Assembly (NCBI GenBank): GCA_030425195.1
Contig: JAUIAV010000002.1
Coordinates: 62,001 to 126,000 of the forward strand
Source: Gammaproteobacteria bacterium
GTDB taxonomy: Bacteria; Pseudomonadota; Gammaproteobacteria; Pseudomonadales; Azotimanducaceae
DNA length: 64,000 nucleotides
Direction: 5' to 3'
A model generated the notes under the pieces. It did not search any database and had not been told where the DNA came from. It saw only the letters and a program-made list of their open reading frames with translations. The stretch's first letter is position 1, and each line of letters begins with the position of its first letter. The translations under genes were made by a program, and so were the position numbers. This document shows positions 33,144 through 42,023 of this stretch, piece by piece.

Positions 33144-35270
33144 ATGAGCAGCACCCTACTCGAAAATCTGGAAACAACCGCCAGCTTCGGCCCCATTCAT
33201 CACCTGCCCCACTGGTCCCGGTTCGAGGCGGACAAGGTGGTCCCCGCCGTCGGCGAGCTGCTCGACGAGACGGAAGCCGCGTTCGACGCGCTGGAGGCGG
33301 AAATGGCCGGCGGTCAGGCCAGCTGGGACCGCCTCATGGTGCCGCTGGAGCGTATGCAGATCCGGCTGGGTGTGATGCTCGGCACGGTTGGACATCTGCT
33401 GTCGGTGAAGTATTCGGATGCCCTGCAGGAAGCGTACGACGCGGTGCGGCCGCGGTACGTGGCGTTCTCCAATCGCATGGCACAGAGCCGGATCATCTAC
33501 GAAGCCATGGTGGCGATCCGCGACAGCGACGCATTCACGGCGTTGAGCGAGGCCCGGCAGCGGATTCTCACCGAATCCATTCGCGGCATGGAACGTTCGG
33601 GCGTGCATCTGGAAGGCGAGCCCCGGGCGCGCTACGAGGAAATTCAGCAGCGTCTGTCCACGCTGGGCAATGATTTTCAGACGAACCTGGTTCGCGAAGA
33701 GAAGGATTCCCGGATCCGGATCGGGGATCCGCAGCGGATCGCCGGTGTGCCGGCGCCCATACTGACGGCGGCTGCCGAGCAGGCCCGGGAAGACGGGATC
33801 GCGGATGCGGACGCGCAGAATGGACCCTGGCACTTCGTGGTGAATGGCGTGAACTATATGGCCGTGATCCAGCAGGGGACGGATGCGGCGCTGAGGGAAG
33901 CATTCTATCGGGCCTACCGGGACCGGGGGACCTCGGAAGGTTTCGACAACCGGCCGATTCTCGAGGAGATGCTGAGGCTGCGCCAGGAGGAGGCCCGGCT
34001 CGTGGGGTTCGACAACTATGCGGCCCTGTCCATCGACGCCAAGATGGCGGAATCGGTGGACGATGTCTGGTCACTGCTGGGCGAGCTGGAGAAAGCCGCC
34101 CGGCCGGCGGCCGAGACGGAGCTCAAAGCGCTCGAGCGCTATGCGCGCGAGCACGGGATGGCGGATACGCTCGCTCCCTGGGATGTGGCATTCGTTTCCG
34201 AACGCCTGCGCGAGCAGCAGTACGACTACGATTCCGAGGCCATCCGTGCCTTTCTGCAGATGCCGCGGGTGCTGTCGGGGCTCTTCGATCTCACTGAGCG
34301 TCTCTACGGTCTGACGATCCGGGAGGCGGCAGCCGATGCCGTGCCGGTCTGGGACGGGAGCGTGCGTTTCTACGAGGTGCTCTCCGGGGACGAGGTCATC
34401 GCCGGGTTCTACGTGGACCCGTATGCACGGCCCGGGGAGAAGCGGGGCGGCGCCTGGATGAATACCGTGGTGGGAAAGAGCCGGACGCTGGCCGGTCCCG
34501 GTCAGTCGTCGAGCCTGCCGGTTGCCCTGTTCGTCATGAACGGCCGGCCGCCGGAGGCGGGCAAACCGGCGCTGATGTCTCTCGACGAGGTGCGCACGCT
34601 CTTTCACGAGTTCGGCCACGCCACTCAGCACATGTTCACGGACGTGGACGAAGGGGGAGCGTCCGGTCTCAACCTGATCGAATGGGATGCGGTGGAGCTG
34701 GCCAGTCAGTTCAACGAGTACTGGATGGAGCACAAGCCGTTCCTCAAGGAGATGACCCGGCATGTGGAAACGGGGGAGCCGCTGGACGACGGCACCATCG
34801 ACCGGATCATCGACAGCCGCAACTTCATGATCGGCAACGGGACGCTGCGGCAGCTTCTGTTCGGCAAGGTGGATCTGGCGCTGCACCAGCGCTACGGGTT
34901 GCCGGGGTCGAATGATCCTGACACGCCCTTCGAGATCGAGCAGCAGATTGCCGGGGAGACTGTGGTCACCCCCATGCTGGACGACGAAAGCCAGTTACCG
35001 GCATTCGGGCACCTGTTCTCCGGCGGCTATGCAGCGGGTTACTACTCCTACAAGTGGGCGGAAGTGCTGGCCGCGGACGCCTTCGCCGCCTTCAGGGAGG
35101 CCGGCCTCGACGACGAGGCGGCGGTGGGCGAAGTCGCCGACCGCTTCCGGCGCACGGTGCTCGGACTCGGCGGCAGTCTGCCGGCGGCCGACGTCTACCG
35201 TCAGTTCCGGGGCCGGGATGCCAGCGCCGAGGCCCTGCTGGTGGATCAGGGTCTGAAAGCCGCGGGCTGA
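33144..35270 (+). CDS. prlC: M3 family metallopeptidase (oligopeptidase A-like)
   Basis: A 708-residue cytoplasmic zinc peptidase. The HExxH motif is in LFHEFGHATQHMF, with the third ligand region N-L-I-E-W-D-A-V-E-L-A-S-Q-F-N-E about 25 residues later. The C-terminal H-L-F-S-G-G-Y-A-A-G-Y-Y-S-Y-K-W substrate-binding segment is typical of M3 enzymes. It degrades short peptides, including cleaved signal peptides in E. coli. The length matches oligopeptidase A. The ATG at 33144 is used; a GTG at 33132 would add four residues. No signal peptide is visible. Confidence 0.92.
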   Translation: MSSTLLENLETTASFGPIHHLPHWSRFEADKVVPAVGELLDETEAAFDALEAEMAGGQASWDRLMVPLERMQIRLGVMLGTVGHLLSVKYSDALQEAYDAVRPRYVAFSNRMAQSRIIYEAMVAIRDSDAFTALSEARQRILTESIRGMERSGVHLEGEPRARYEEIQQRLSTLGNDFQTNLVREEKDSRIRIGDPQRIAGVPAPILTAAAEQAREDGIADADAQNGPWHFVVNGVNYMAVIQQGTDAALREAFYRAYRDRGTSEGFDNRPILEEMLRLRQEEARLVGFDNYAALSIDAKMAESVDDVWSLLGELEKAARPAAETELKALERYAREHGMADTLAPWDVAFVSERLREQQYDYDSEAIRAFLQMPRVLSGLFDLTERLYGLTIREAAADAVPVWDGSVRFYEVLSGDEVIAGFYVDPYARPGEKRGGAWMNTVVGKSRTLAGPGQSSSLPVALFVMNGRPPEAGKPALMSLDEVRTLFHEFGHATQHMFTDVDEGGASGLNLIEWDAVELASQFNEYWMEHKPFLKEMTRHVETGEPLDDGTIDRIIDSRNFMIGNGTLRQLLFGKVDLALHQRYGLPGSNDPDTPFEIEQQIAGETVVTPMLDDESQLPAFGHLFSGGYAAGYYSYKWAEVLAADAFAAFREAGLDDEAAVGEVADRFRRTVLGLGGSLPAADVYRQFRGRDASAEALLVDQGLKAAG

Positions 35271-35388
35271 GTGCCCGGCATGCGCATCCGGACCGGCGCT
35301 GTACATATTTTCCGGGAGCCGGCAACCCGTTGAGGCGGCTGGTGCGCTGGGAGTAGGCTTCAGAGTCACTCATCACCGGAAAGGGCCT

Positions 35389-36501
35389 GTGCGCAGCTGG
35401 CTGATCGTGATCGTCGCCTGCCTGGCGGTGGCCGGCGGGCTGGGGTACTGGAAGTACAGCCAGATACGGGCTGCCATGGCCTTTGCGGCCAGCTTTCCCG
35501 AGCAGATCATCGCAGTGGAGTCCGTGCTGGCCTCGGAAGAGAGCTGGCACCCCAGCACCAGCGTCACCGCGGAAGTCATCCCGCCCCGGTCCGTGAATCT
35601 TTCCAGCGAGCTGGCCGGCACCATTACCGCGGTGGGTTTCGCGCCCGGCGATCGGGTCCGGGCCGGTCAGATACTCGTGATGCTGGACACCAGCGAAGAG
35701 CAGGCTCAGCTGGCGGCAGCCAGGGCGGATGCGGAGATCGCCCGGCTCGAGCTCACCCGTAACCAGAAGCTGATACGTTCCGGCGCCGCCGCACAGGAAG
35801 CCCGCGATCAGGCCAAGGCCAGGCACGATGCAGCGGTGGCCCAGGTGAACCGGCTGCTGGCCGTCATCGAGAAGAAAACGCTTCGCGCACCCTTCGATGC
35901 CACCACCGGACTGCACGAGCTGGACGTGGGCCAGTATCTCGACAAAGGTGCCGTCATCACCCGTCTGATCGGGATTGGAGAGACTCTCTGGGTGGATTTC
36001 ACCCTGCCGCAGCAGCAGGCTCAGGTGCAGATCGGCCAGACGGTCTCCGTCCTGACACCGGGTGCCCCGGAGCCGGTGCCCGCCCGCGTGATCGCACGGG
36101 ATGCGTTCGTCAACGAACGCTCCCGCAACGTGAGCGTGCGCGCGCTGGTCGAGAACGCGGATTCGCTGCTGCCCGGCTCGCTGGTCACGGTGGAAGTGCC
36201 CATGGCCGCGGAACGGCCGGCCACCCTGGTGCCCATCACCGCCGTGCGGCGGAATTCCTTCGGTGCCAGCGTATTCGTGCTCGTGCCGTCAGAGGAAGGT
36301 GCGCGGGCACCGTATCGGGCGGAGATGCGCAGTGTCCGGCTCGGTCCGCAACGCGGCGGCATGCTGATCATTGCCGATGGTCTGAAGCCCGGGGAGCGGG
36401 TGGCCACGGATGGTGCCTTCAAGCTCCGGGACGGGGTGCTGGTGAATGACGTGAGTCTGAACGCCAGCACCGTCGGCCAGCTGGGTGGCGCAGGCGGCTG
36501 A
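35389..36501 (+). CDS. RND efflux periplasmic adaptor (HlyD/MFP type)
   Basis: A 370-residue membrane-fusion protein: an N-terminal hydrophobic anchor (about 3-20), a lipoyl half-motif V-N-L-S-S-E-L-A-G-T-I-T-A-V-G-F-A-P-G-D-R-V, an alpha-hairpin (residues about 100-150, Ala/Gln/Arg-rich), the second lipoyl half L-R-A-P-F-D-A-T-T-G, and beta-barrel and membrane-proximal domains. It would bridge the RND pump and an outer-membrane channel not encoded here. GTG start. It is followed 5 bases later by the pump gene, a typical efflux operon without a local regulator. Confidence 0.92.
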   Translation: MRSWLIVIVACLAVAGGLGYWKYSQIRAAMAFAASFPEQIIAVESVLASEESWHPSTSVTAEVIPPRSVNLSSELAGTITAVGFAPGDRVRAGQILVMLDTSEEQAQLAAARADAEIARLELTRNQKLIRSGAAAQEARDQAKARHDAAVAQVNRLLAVIEKKTLRAPFDATTGLHELDVGQYLDKGAVITRLIGIGETLWVDFTLPQQQAQVQIGQTVSVLTPGAPEPVPARVIARDAFVNERSRNVSVRALVENADSLLPGSLVTVEVPMAAERPATLVPITAVRRNSFGASVFVLVPSEEGARAPYRAEMRSVRLGPQRGGMLIIADGLKPGERVATDGAFKLRDGVLVNDVSLNASTVGQLGGAGG

Positions 36502-36506
36502 CCGGG

Positions 36507-39500
36507 GTGACTGACGTGAAGCTCACCCATCAGGCGCGCACGCCCAGATTCACGGATGTCTTCGTGCGCCGTCCCGTGCTGGCGATGGTCATTTCCCTCG
36601 CGCTGGTGCTGATCGGCATCCGTGTGGCTCTGGACATGCCCGTGCTCCAGTACCCGAACATCGAGAGCGCGTCGCTGGAGATCCGCACGCCGTACATCGG
36701 CGCCTCTGCCGAGGTCGTGCAGGGATTCATCACCGATCCCATCGAGCGGGCGGCGGCCACCATTCCCGGCGTGGATCACATCGAATCCACGACCACCGCC
36801 GGTCTGTCGCTGGTGACCGTCTACCTGAAGCTGAACGAGAACAGCAACGACGCCCTGGCGGAGCTGTCCACCCGGCTCGGCCAGATCCGCTTCGAGCTGC
36901 CCGCGGGTGCGGAAGACCCGGCGGTGGAGGTGAAACGGGCCGACCGGCCACAGGCCGGCTGGTATCTGCCGGTGGCTCTGAACGGCAAGATGTCGCGGGC
37001 GGAGGTGACGGACTATCTGCGGCGGGTGGTGGTGCCGAAGCTCAGTGCCATCGAGGGCGTGCAGAAGGTGAACCTCGGCGGCGGTCGCCTGCCCGCCATG
37101 CGTATCTGGCTGGATCCGGACCGCATGGCCATGTTCAACGTCAGTGCGCAGGACGTGGAGGGTGCGCTGGCCCGCAACAACATCATCGCGACCATCGGGC
37201 GCAGCGAAAACGAGAATCAGCGCATCGATCTCATGGTGGACACCTCGCTGAAACGGGCGGACGAGTTCGAGCGGATGGTGATCCGGGAAGAGGACGGCGC
37301 TCTGATCCGGATCCGGGACATCGCCCGGGTGGAGCTCTGGGAAGAGGAAGGCAACGACACGGCACGGCTGGACAACCGGCGGGCGGTATTTCTGGCCGTC
37401 TGGCCGCTGCCCGGTGCCAACGAGATCGACATTGCCGACGAGCTGTACGTCCGCCTGGACGAGATCAATGCCCAGATGCCGGCAGGTCTCACGATCGCCA
37501 TCGGTCATGACGTGACCAAGTACATGCGGGCGGCGCTGCAGGAGATCTTCACCACACTGGCGGAAACCGTGCTGCTGGTGGGGCTGGTCGTGGTGGCGCT
37601 CATGGGCTCCTTCCGTACCGCTCTGGTGCCCCTGGTGACCATCCCCATCTCGCTGCTGGGGGCGGTGGCGGCCATGTCGCTCATGGGCTTCTCGCTCAAC
37701 CTGCTGACGGTGCTCGCCATCGTCCTGTCCGTGGGTCTCGTTGTGGATGATGCCATCGTGATGGTGGAGAACGTGGCCCGGTACATGCGGGAAGGCATGT
37801 CGAGAACGGAGGCGGCGCTGGCGAGCTCCCGGCAGCTGGCCTCGCCCATCATCGCCATGACGCTCACCCTGGCCACGGTCTATGCGCCCATAGGCTTTCT
37901 CTCCGGCCTCACGGGCGTGCTGTTCAAGGAGTTTGCCTTCACCCTGGCGGTGGCCGTGCTCATCTCCGGCTTCGTGGCGCTCACGCTTTCTCCGGTGATG
38001 AGCAGCCGGGTGGCACCGGAGAAAGGCCGGGAGTCCCGGCTCACCCTCTGGGTGAACCGGCGTTTCGAGGCCAGCCGGCGGGTCTACAGCCGCCTGCTCG
38101 ACGGCCTGCTGACCCGGAATGGGCAGGTGATTTTCGCCGGCATCTTCATCTCCCTTCTGGCGGTGCCCTTCTTCCTGTTTTCCCAGAAGGAGCTCGCGCC
38201 CACGGAGGATCAGAGCATGATCCGGGTGGTGATCACCGCACCTCCGGAGTCTTCTCTCGACTACACCGAGCGGCACATGGTCGACGTGGTCAACGTGCTC
38301 CACGAACAACTGCCGGGCACCCACCAGATGTGGCAGATGGTGCTCACCAACGGCGGGTTCGGCGGGATGACGTTCGTGGACTTCGACGACCGTGATCTTT
38401 CCGTTCAGGACATGCTGCCCATGGCCTTCGGAGCTCTGTCGGGCATCAGCGGTCTCAACACCTTCCCGGTGCTCGGCTCACCGCTGCCGAGCGCCGGGCG
38501 GTTCGACATGGAGTTCGTCGTTCTCTCCTCGGAACCCGCAATCGACATGCTGCCCCACGCGCAGGCGCTGCTTCAGGCGGCGCGCCGAAGCGGAACGTTC
38601 ATGTTCGTGGATACGGATCTCGCCATCGATCTTCCCCAGGGCCGCTTTCTGCTCGACCGGGAGCGCATTGCAGACCTGGGCATGGACCTGGCCACGGTGA
38701 GCCGGCAGCTGGGCGTTTTTCTTTCGGCCAACTACGTGAACCGCTTCGAGCTGGACGGTACCGCCTACCGGGTGATCCCGATGATCGAACGGGACGGCCG
38801 GCCGGATCCCGCGGCGCTGATGGACATGAAGCTGCGCACGCCGGAGGGTGATCTGATCCCGCTGTCGGCGGTAGCGACGCTGGATGAGGCCGTGGCACCC
38901 CGGGTGCTGTCGAAGTTCGAGCAGAAAAACGCTTTCCGGATTCAGGGCGGCCTGCTGCCGGGCCGGACCAAGGAGCAGGGGCTCGACGTGATGGAGGCAC
39001 TCTCGGCGGAGCTGCTGCCACCCGGCTACACCATCGACTACGCCGGGGAGTCCCGGCAGCTGCGTCAGGAAGGCAATACGCTGGTGGGCGTGCTCGGTAT
39101 CTCGCTGGCCTTCGTGTTCATGGCGCTGGCGGTCCAGTTCAACAGCTTCCGGGATCCGCTGGTGGTGCTTCTGGGCTCCGTGCCGCTGGCTCTGTCCGGC
39201 GCGCTGCTGTTCACCTTCCTCGATCTCACCACCATCAACATCTATTCCCAGGTCGGGTTCATCACCCTGGTGGGACTCATATCCAAGAACGCCATTCTCA
39301 TCGTCGAGTTCGCCCGGCAGCTGCAGGAGGACGGGATGAGCAAGCTTGCGGCGATCAAGGAGTCCGCCGAGACCCGGCTGCGGCCGGTGCTGATGACGGC
39401 GGGAGCCACCATCATGGGCCACCTGCCGCTCGTACTGGTGACCGGACCGGGTGCCGAGGCCAGAAACAGCATCGGCATCATCCTGGTTGCCGGGATGGCG

Positions 39501-39614
39501 GTGGGAACACTCTTTACCCTCTTCGTGCTGCCGAGCGTGTACTATCTGCTGGCCGCCTCCGAACGCCGGGCTCCGGAAGAGATCTCGGAGGTGCCGAGCG
39601 GCGCGGTCGCCTGA
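36507..39614 (+). CDS. RND multidrug efflux pump, HAE1/AcrB-like
   Basis: A 1035-residue resistance-nodulation-division transporter with the expected 12 helices and two large periplasmic loops. The N-terminal F-V-R-R-P-V-L-A-M-V, the TM4 proton-relay pair in GLVVDDAIVMVENV, and the C-half G-F-I-T-L-V-G-L-I-S-K-N-A-I-L-I-V-E-F are all present. It exchanges protons for export of hydrophobic compounds with the adaptor encoded just upstream. Length is normal and no truncation is seen. A GTG at 36507 is used; another in-frame GTG three codons on is equally possible. Substrates are unknown. Confidence 0.95.
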   Translation: MTDVKLTHQARTPRFTDVFVRRPVLAMVISLALVLIGIRVALDMPVLQYPNIESASLEIRTPYIGASAEVVQGFITDPIERAAATIPGVDHIESTTTAGLSLVTVYLKLNENSNDALAELSTRLGQIRFELPAGAEDPAVEVKRADRPQAGWYLPVALNGKMSRAEVTDYLRRVVVPKLSAIEGVQKVNLGGGRLPAMRIWLDPDRMAMFNVSAQDVEGALARNNIIATIGRSENENQRIDLMVDTSLKRADEFERMVIREEDGALIRIRDIARVELWEEEGNDTARLDNRRAVFLAVWPLPGANEIDIADELYVRLDEINAQMPAGLTIAIGHDVTKYMRAALQEIFTTLAETVLLVGLVVVALMGSFRTALVPLVTIPISLLGAVAAMSLMGFSLNLLTVLAIVLSVGLVVDDAIVMVENVARYMREGMSRTEAALASSRQLASPIIAMTLTLATVYAPIGFLSGLTGVLFKEFAFTLAVAVLISGFVALTLSPVMSSRVAPEKGRESRLTLWVNRRFEASRRVYSRLLDGLLTRNGQVIFAGIFISLLAVPFFLFSQKELAPTEDQSMIRVVITAPPESSLDYTERHMVDVVNVLHEQLPGTHQMWQMVLTNGGFGGMTFVDFDDRDLSVQDMLPMAFGALSGISGLNTFPVLGSPLPSAGRFDMEFVVLSSEPAIDMLPHAQALLQAARRSGTFMFVDTDLAIDLPQGRFLLDRERIADLGMDLATVSRQLGVFLSANYVNRFELDGTAYRVIPMIERDGRPDPAALMDMKLRTPEGDLIPLSAVATLDEAVAPRVLSKFEQKNAFRIQGGLLPGRTKEQGLDVMEALSAELLPPGYTIDYAGESRQLRQEGNTLVGVLGISLAFVFMALAVQFNSFRDPLVVLLGSVPLALSGALLFTFLDLTTINIYSQVGFITLVGLISKNAILIVEFARQLQEDGMSKLAAIKESAETRLRPVLMTAGATIMGHLPLVLVTGPGAEARNSIGIILVAGMAVGTLFTLFVLPSVYYLLAASERRAPEEISEVPSGAVA

Positions 39615-39656
39615 CCGCCAGCGCCGTAACGACAAGCAGACTCTGTCGAGGTAGCC

Positions 39657-40565
39657 ATGACGAAGCACGTACCGGGCTGGTTCAGCCGTGCCCTGGAAAC
39701 CCCATTTGAAGACCGGGCCGTGGAGGTGGGCGGAGTTCCCATTCACTATCTGTTCTGGCCGTCGAGCGACGAAAGTGCCCAGAAACCCGGACTGGTATTC
39801 GTGCACGGCAACGGCGCCCATGCGCACTGGTGGACGTTCCTGGCCCCGTTCTTCCTGGCGGACTATCAGGTGGCCGCCATCGACCTCTCCGGCGCCGGCG
39901 ACAGCGGATACCGGGAGCACTACACCCCGGAACAGTTCGCAGAGGAAGTGATCAGCGTTGCCCGGGATGCGGGCTTCGGAAACGACACCATCGTCGTCGG
40001 GCACAGCTTTGGCGGTTTCATCACCCTGAAGACGGGTCTTCTGCACAACGACGCCCTGGAGGGCATCGTGCTGGTGGATTCCGCCGTCCGGCCACCGGAC
40101 TTCAAATGGGAGCGGGACCCGCGGCGTTCGCCCATCAAGCCGAAGCGGGTCTACGAGACCTTCGAAGCGGCCCATGCCCGGTTCCGGCTCATGCCGCCTC
40201 AGGACTGCTCGAATCAGTTCATTCTCGACTACATCGGCGGGCATTCACTCAAACAGACGGAAGACGGCTGGACCTGGAAATTCGACGACGGCATGTTCCG
40301 CAAGTTCGATTTCGGCACCAACATGCACGAGGAGCTGGCGCAGCTGAAGTGCCGGGTTGGCGTGATCTACGGCGAAGACAGCTATCTGTTCAGTCAGGAC
40401 ATCGCGGACTACATGTTCAAGGTGCTGGATGAGTCGGTGCCCTTTGTGGGCATTCCCGAGGCTCAGCACCATCTGTTTCTCGATCAGCCCCTGGCCTTCG
40501 TGAGCGCACTGCGTACGCTGCTCGCCGAATGGCGGCACTCCCGCCCGAACCGGTTGAACGTCTGA
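39657..40565 (+). CDS. Alpha/beta hydrolase
   Basis: A 302-residue alpha/beta-hydrolase-fold protein: oxyanion segment G-L-V-F-V-H-G-N-G-A-H-A-H-W-W, nucleophile elbow GHSFGG, acid in G-V-I-Y-G-E-D-S-Y, and catalytic His in EAQHHLFLDQP. It resembles haloalkane dehalogenase/esterase-like members, but the specific halide-binding Trp residues cannot be confirmed by eye. It lacks a signal peptide. It lies 42 bases after the RND pump gene and may be co-transcribed. It is convergent with the permuted CoA transferase gene, with six bases between stops. Confidence 0.88.
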   Translation: MTKHVPGWFSRALETPFEDRAVEVGGVPIHYLFWPSSDESAQKPGLVFVHGNGAHAHWWTFLAPFFLADYQVAAIDLSGAGDSGYREHYTPEQFAEEVISVARDAGFGNDTIVVGHSFGGFITLKTGLLHNDALEGIVLVDSAVRPPDFKWERDPRRSPIKPKRVYETFEAAHARFRLMPPQDCSNQFILDYIGGHSLKQTEDGWTWKFDDGMFRKFDFGTNMHEELAQLKCRVGVIYGEDSYLFSQDIADYMFKVLDESVPFVGIPEAQHHLFLDQPLAFVSALRTLLAEWRHSRPNRLNV

Positions 40566-40571
40566 GCGTGA

Positions 40572-42023
40572 TCAGGTGCCCGTGAAGCGGGGCCGGTCGC
40601 TGCCGAGCGGCGACGGAGGTCGGTCCCAGCCGACCCGGGTATTGTCGATCTGCACCGCCGGGGCGAGATGGGTGAGCGGACCCCAGGCGCTGTCCGTCGA
40701 CGTCGAATACCGGGTGAGCTCATCTGCGCTCAGAGGTTTTGCCGTCGGTCGTCCGCGCTCGCCCAGGGAACGCACCCACATGGCCGTGCGCGCGAGAGAG
40801 ACCCGCACCCAGTAGCTGCCGCCAACTCTGGCCCGGCGCTCGAGCGCAACCAGGGTCCCCAGAGCGGCCAGGTAGCCGGTGATGTAGTCGTTGACCGCGG
40901 CAGGCAGCAGGGTGGGGCCAGGGGTGCCCAGATGCCTGCCCTGCCGGACGGCCATGCCGGTGACGGTCTGAGCGAGCTGTTCCCAGCCGGGCCGGGACCG
41001 CCAGTCGCCCTCGTGGCCATAGCAGTTGATGGAGACGTAGACGATGCCGGGACGCTGGCGGATCACGTCGCCGACACCGAACCCGTGCCGCTCCATGGCC
41101 CCGGTGCGGTAACCCTGGGAGAACACGTCCGCCTGTCGAACCAGACGTTTCAGCGCCGTTCTGCCGGCGGGGACCGAGAGGTCCACGGACGCGGCCCGTT
41201 TGCCGAGGCCCGTATCCACAACGAACAATGGAATGCTCGGCAGGTGCTCGGCACCGATGCGAAGCGCGTCTGCTCCGTACGCGGCCAGGGTCCTGGCGCA
41301 GGTGGGTCCGGCCAGAACCCGGGTCAGGTCCAGAACCCGGGTGCCGGCCAGGGGCCGTTGCACACTGCCCGGAAAAGGCTCCGGCGGACTGTCGCCCATC
41401 TGAACGATCTCCACCACAGGCCGGCTCGCAAGCTGGCGACCGGCGATGGAGGCATCCCATTCGTCGGCGCTTCGCACCATGGCGCCGCACAGACCCGCGT
41501 CGGCGATGGCCGATTCCCAATCCGCCGCCGACCGGCGACGCAGCGCACGGGCGACGGCCTGGCGGTCGTCCCTGGTGCCGAGCAGTTTCAGCAGTCCCGC
41601 CGTGTTGTGCGGAAAGCCGGAATGCAGATAGACCCAGCGATCGTCGCCGGCCGGATAGAAGCCGGCGGCGGCCGTGCGGTCCTCGCCGGCGATCCTGGCA
41701 CCGAGCCCGCGGTCCGGATCCTGAAATCTGAGAAAGGCGAAGCTCAGCAGCGACGCTTCCGCATGCCGGGCATCCACGGCCAGGCCGCCTTCATCGCCGC
41801 CGAGCCGGTGCGCGGCCGCGCGGATGACGTCGGCGCCCGCGCAGAGCGCCGCGGCAGTGGCCTCGGCAGCGAGATAGGGGGTATCCAGACTGGTGGCGCG
41901 GGCCTGAAAGCGGATGCGGTGTGTGGTGGTCCGGCCCGTTACGTCGTCGAGACCGGCCAGGGCGTCACCGAATACCCGCCGGCTCGTGCGAGATGCTTTC
42001 CTGCCACCCGATCGTGACATCAT
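40572..42023 (-). CDS. Type III CoA transferase-like protein with apparently permuted domain order
   Basis: A 483-residue protein. The segment that opens normal CaiB/Frc proteins (PLAGTRVLDLTRVLAGP, then G-L-G-K-R-A-A-S-V-D-L, A-D-V-F-S-Q-G-Y-R-T-G and the likely catalytic Asp in AAVNDYITGYLAALG) occurs only from about residue 235 onward. The first part (F-Y-P-A-G-D-D-R-W-V-Y-L-H-S, R-R-S-A-A-D-W-E-S-A-I-A-D-A-G-L-C-G-A-M-V-R-S) resembles the C-terminal half of ordinary family members. The order therefore looks circularly permuted. Whether it transfers CoA is untested. Its start overlaps the DUF748 gene stop (ATGA), so the two are translationally coupled. Confidence 0.8.
   Translation of the reverse strand: MMSRSGGRKASRTSRRVFGDALAGLDDVTGRTTTHRIRFQARATSLDTPYLAAEATAAALCAGADVIRAAAHRLGGDEGGLAVDARHAEASLLSFAFLRFQDPDRGLGARIAGEDRTAAAGFYPAGDDRWVYLHSGFPHNTAGLLKLLGTRDDRQAVARALRRRSAADWESAIADAGLCGAMVRSADEWDASIAGRQLASRPVVEIVQMGDSPPEPFPGSVQRPLAGTRVLDLTRVLAGPTCARTLAAYGADALRIGAEHLPSIPLFVVDTGLGKRAASVDLSVPAGRTALKRLVRQADVFSQGYRTGAMERHGFGVGDVIRQRPGIVYVSINCYGHEGDWRSRPGWEQLAQTVTGMAVRQGRHLGTPGPTLLPAAVNDYITGYLAALGTLVALERRARVGGSYWVRVSLARTAMWVRSLGERGRPTAKPLSADELTRYSTSTDSAWGPLTHLAPAVQIDNTRVGWDRPPSPLGSDRPRFTGT

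Noticed and set aside
36021-38324. A 767-codon frame opposite the RND pump genes
   Set aside because: Antisense shadow of two clearly assigned efflux genes.
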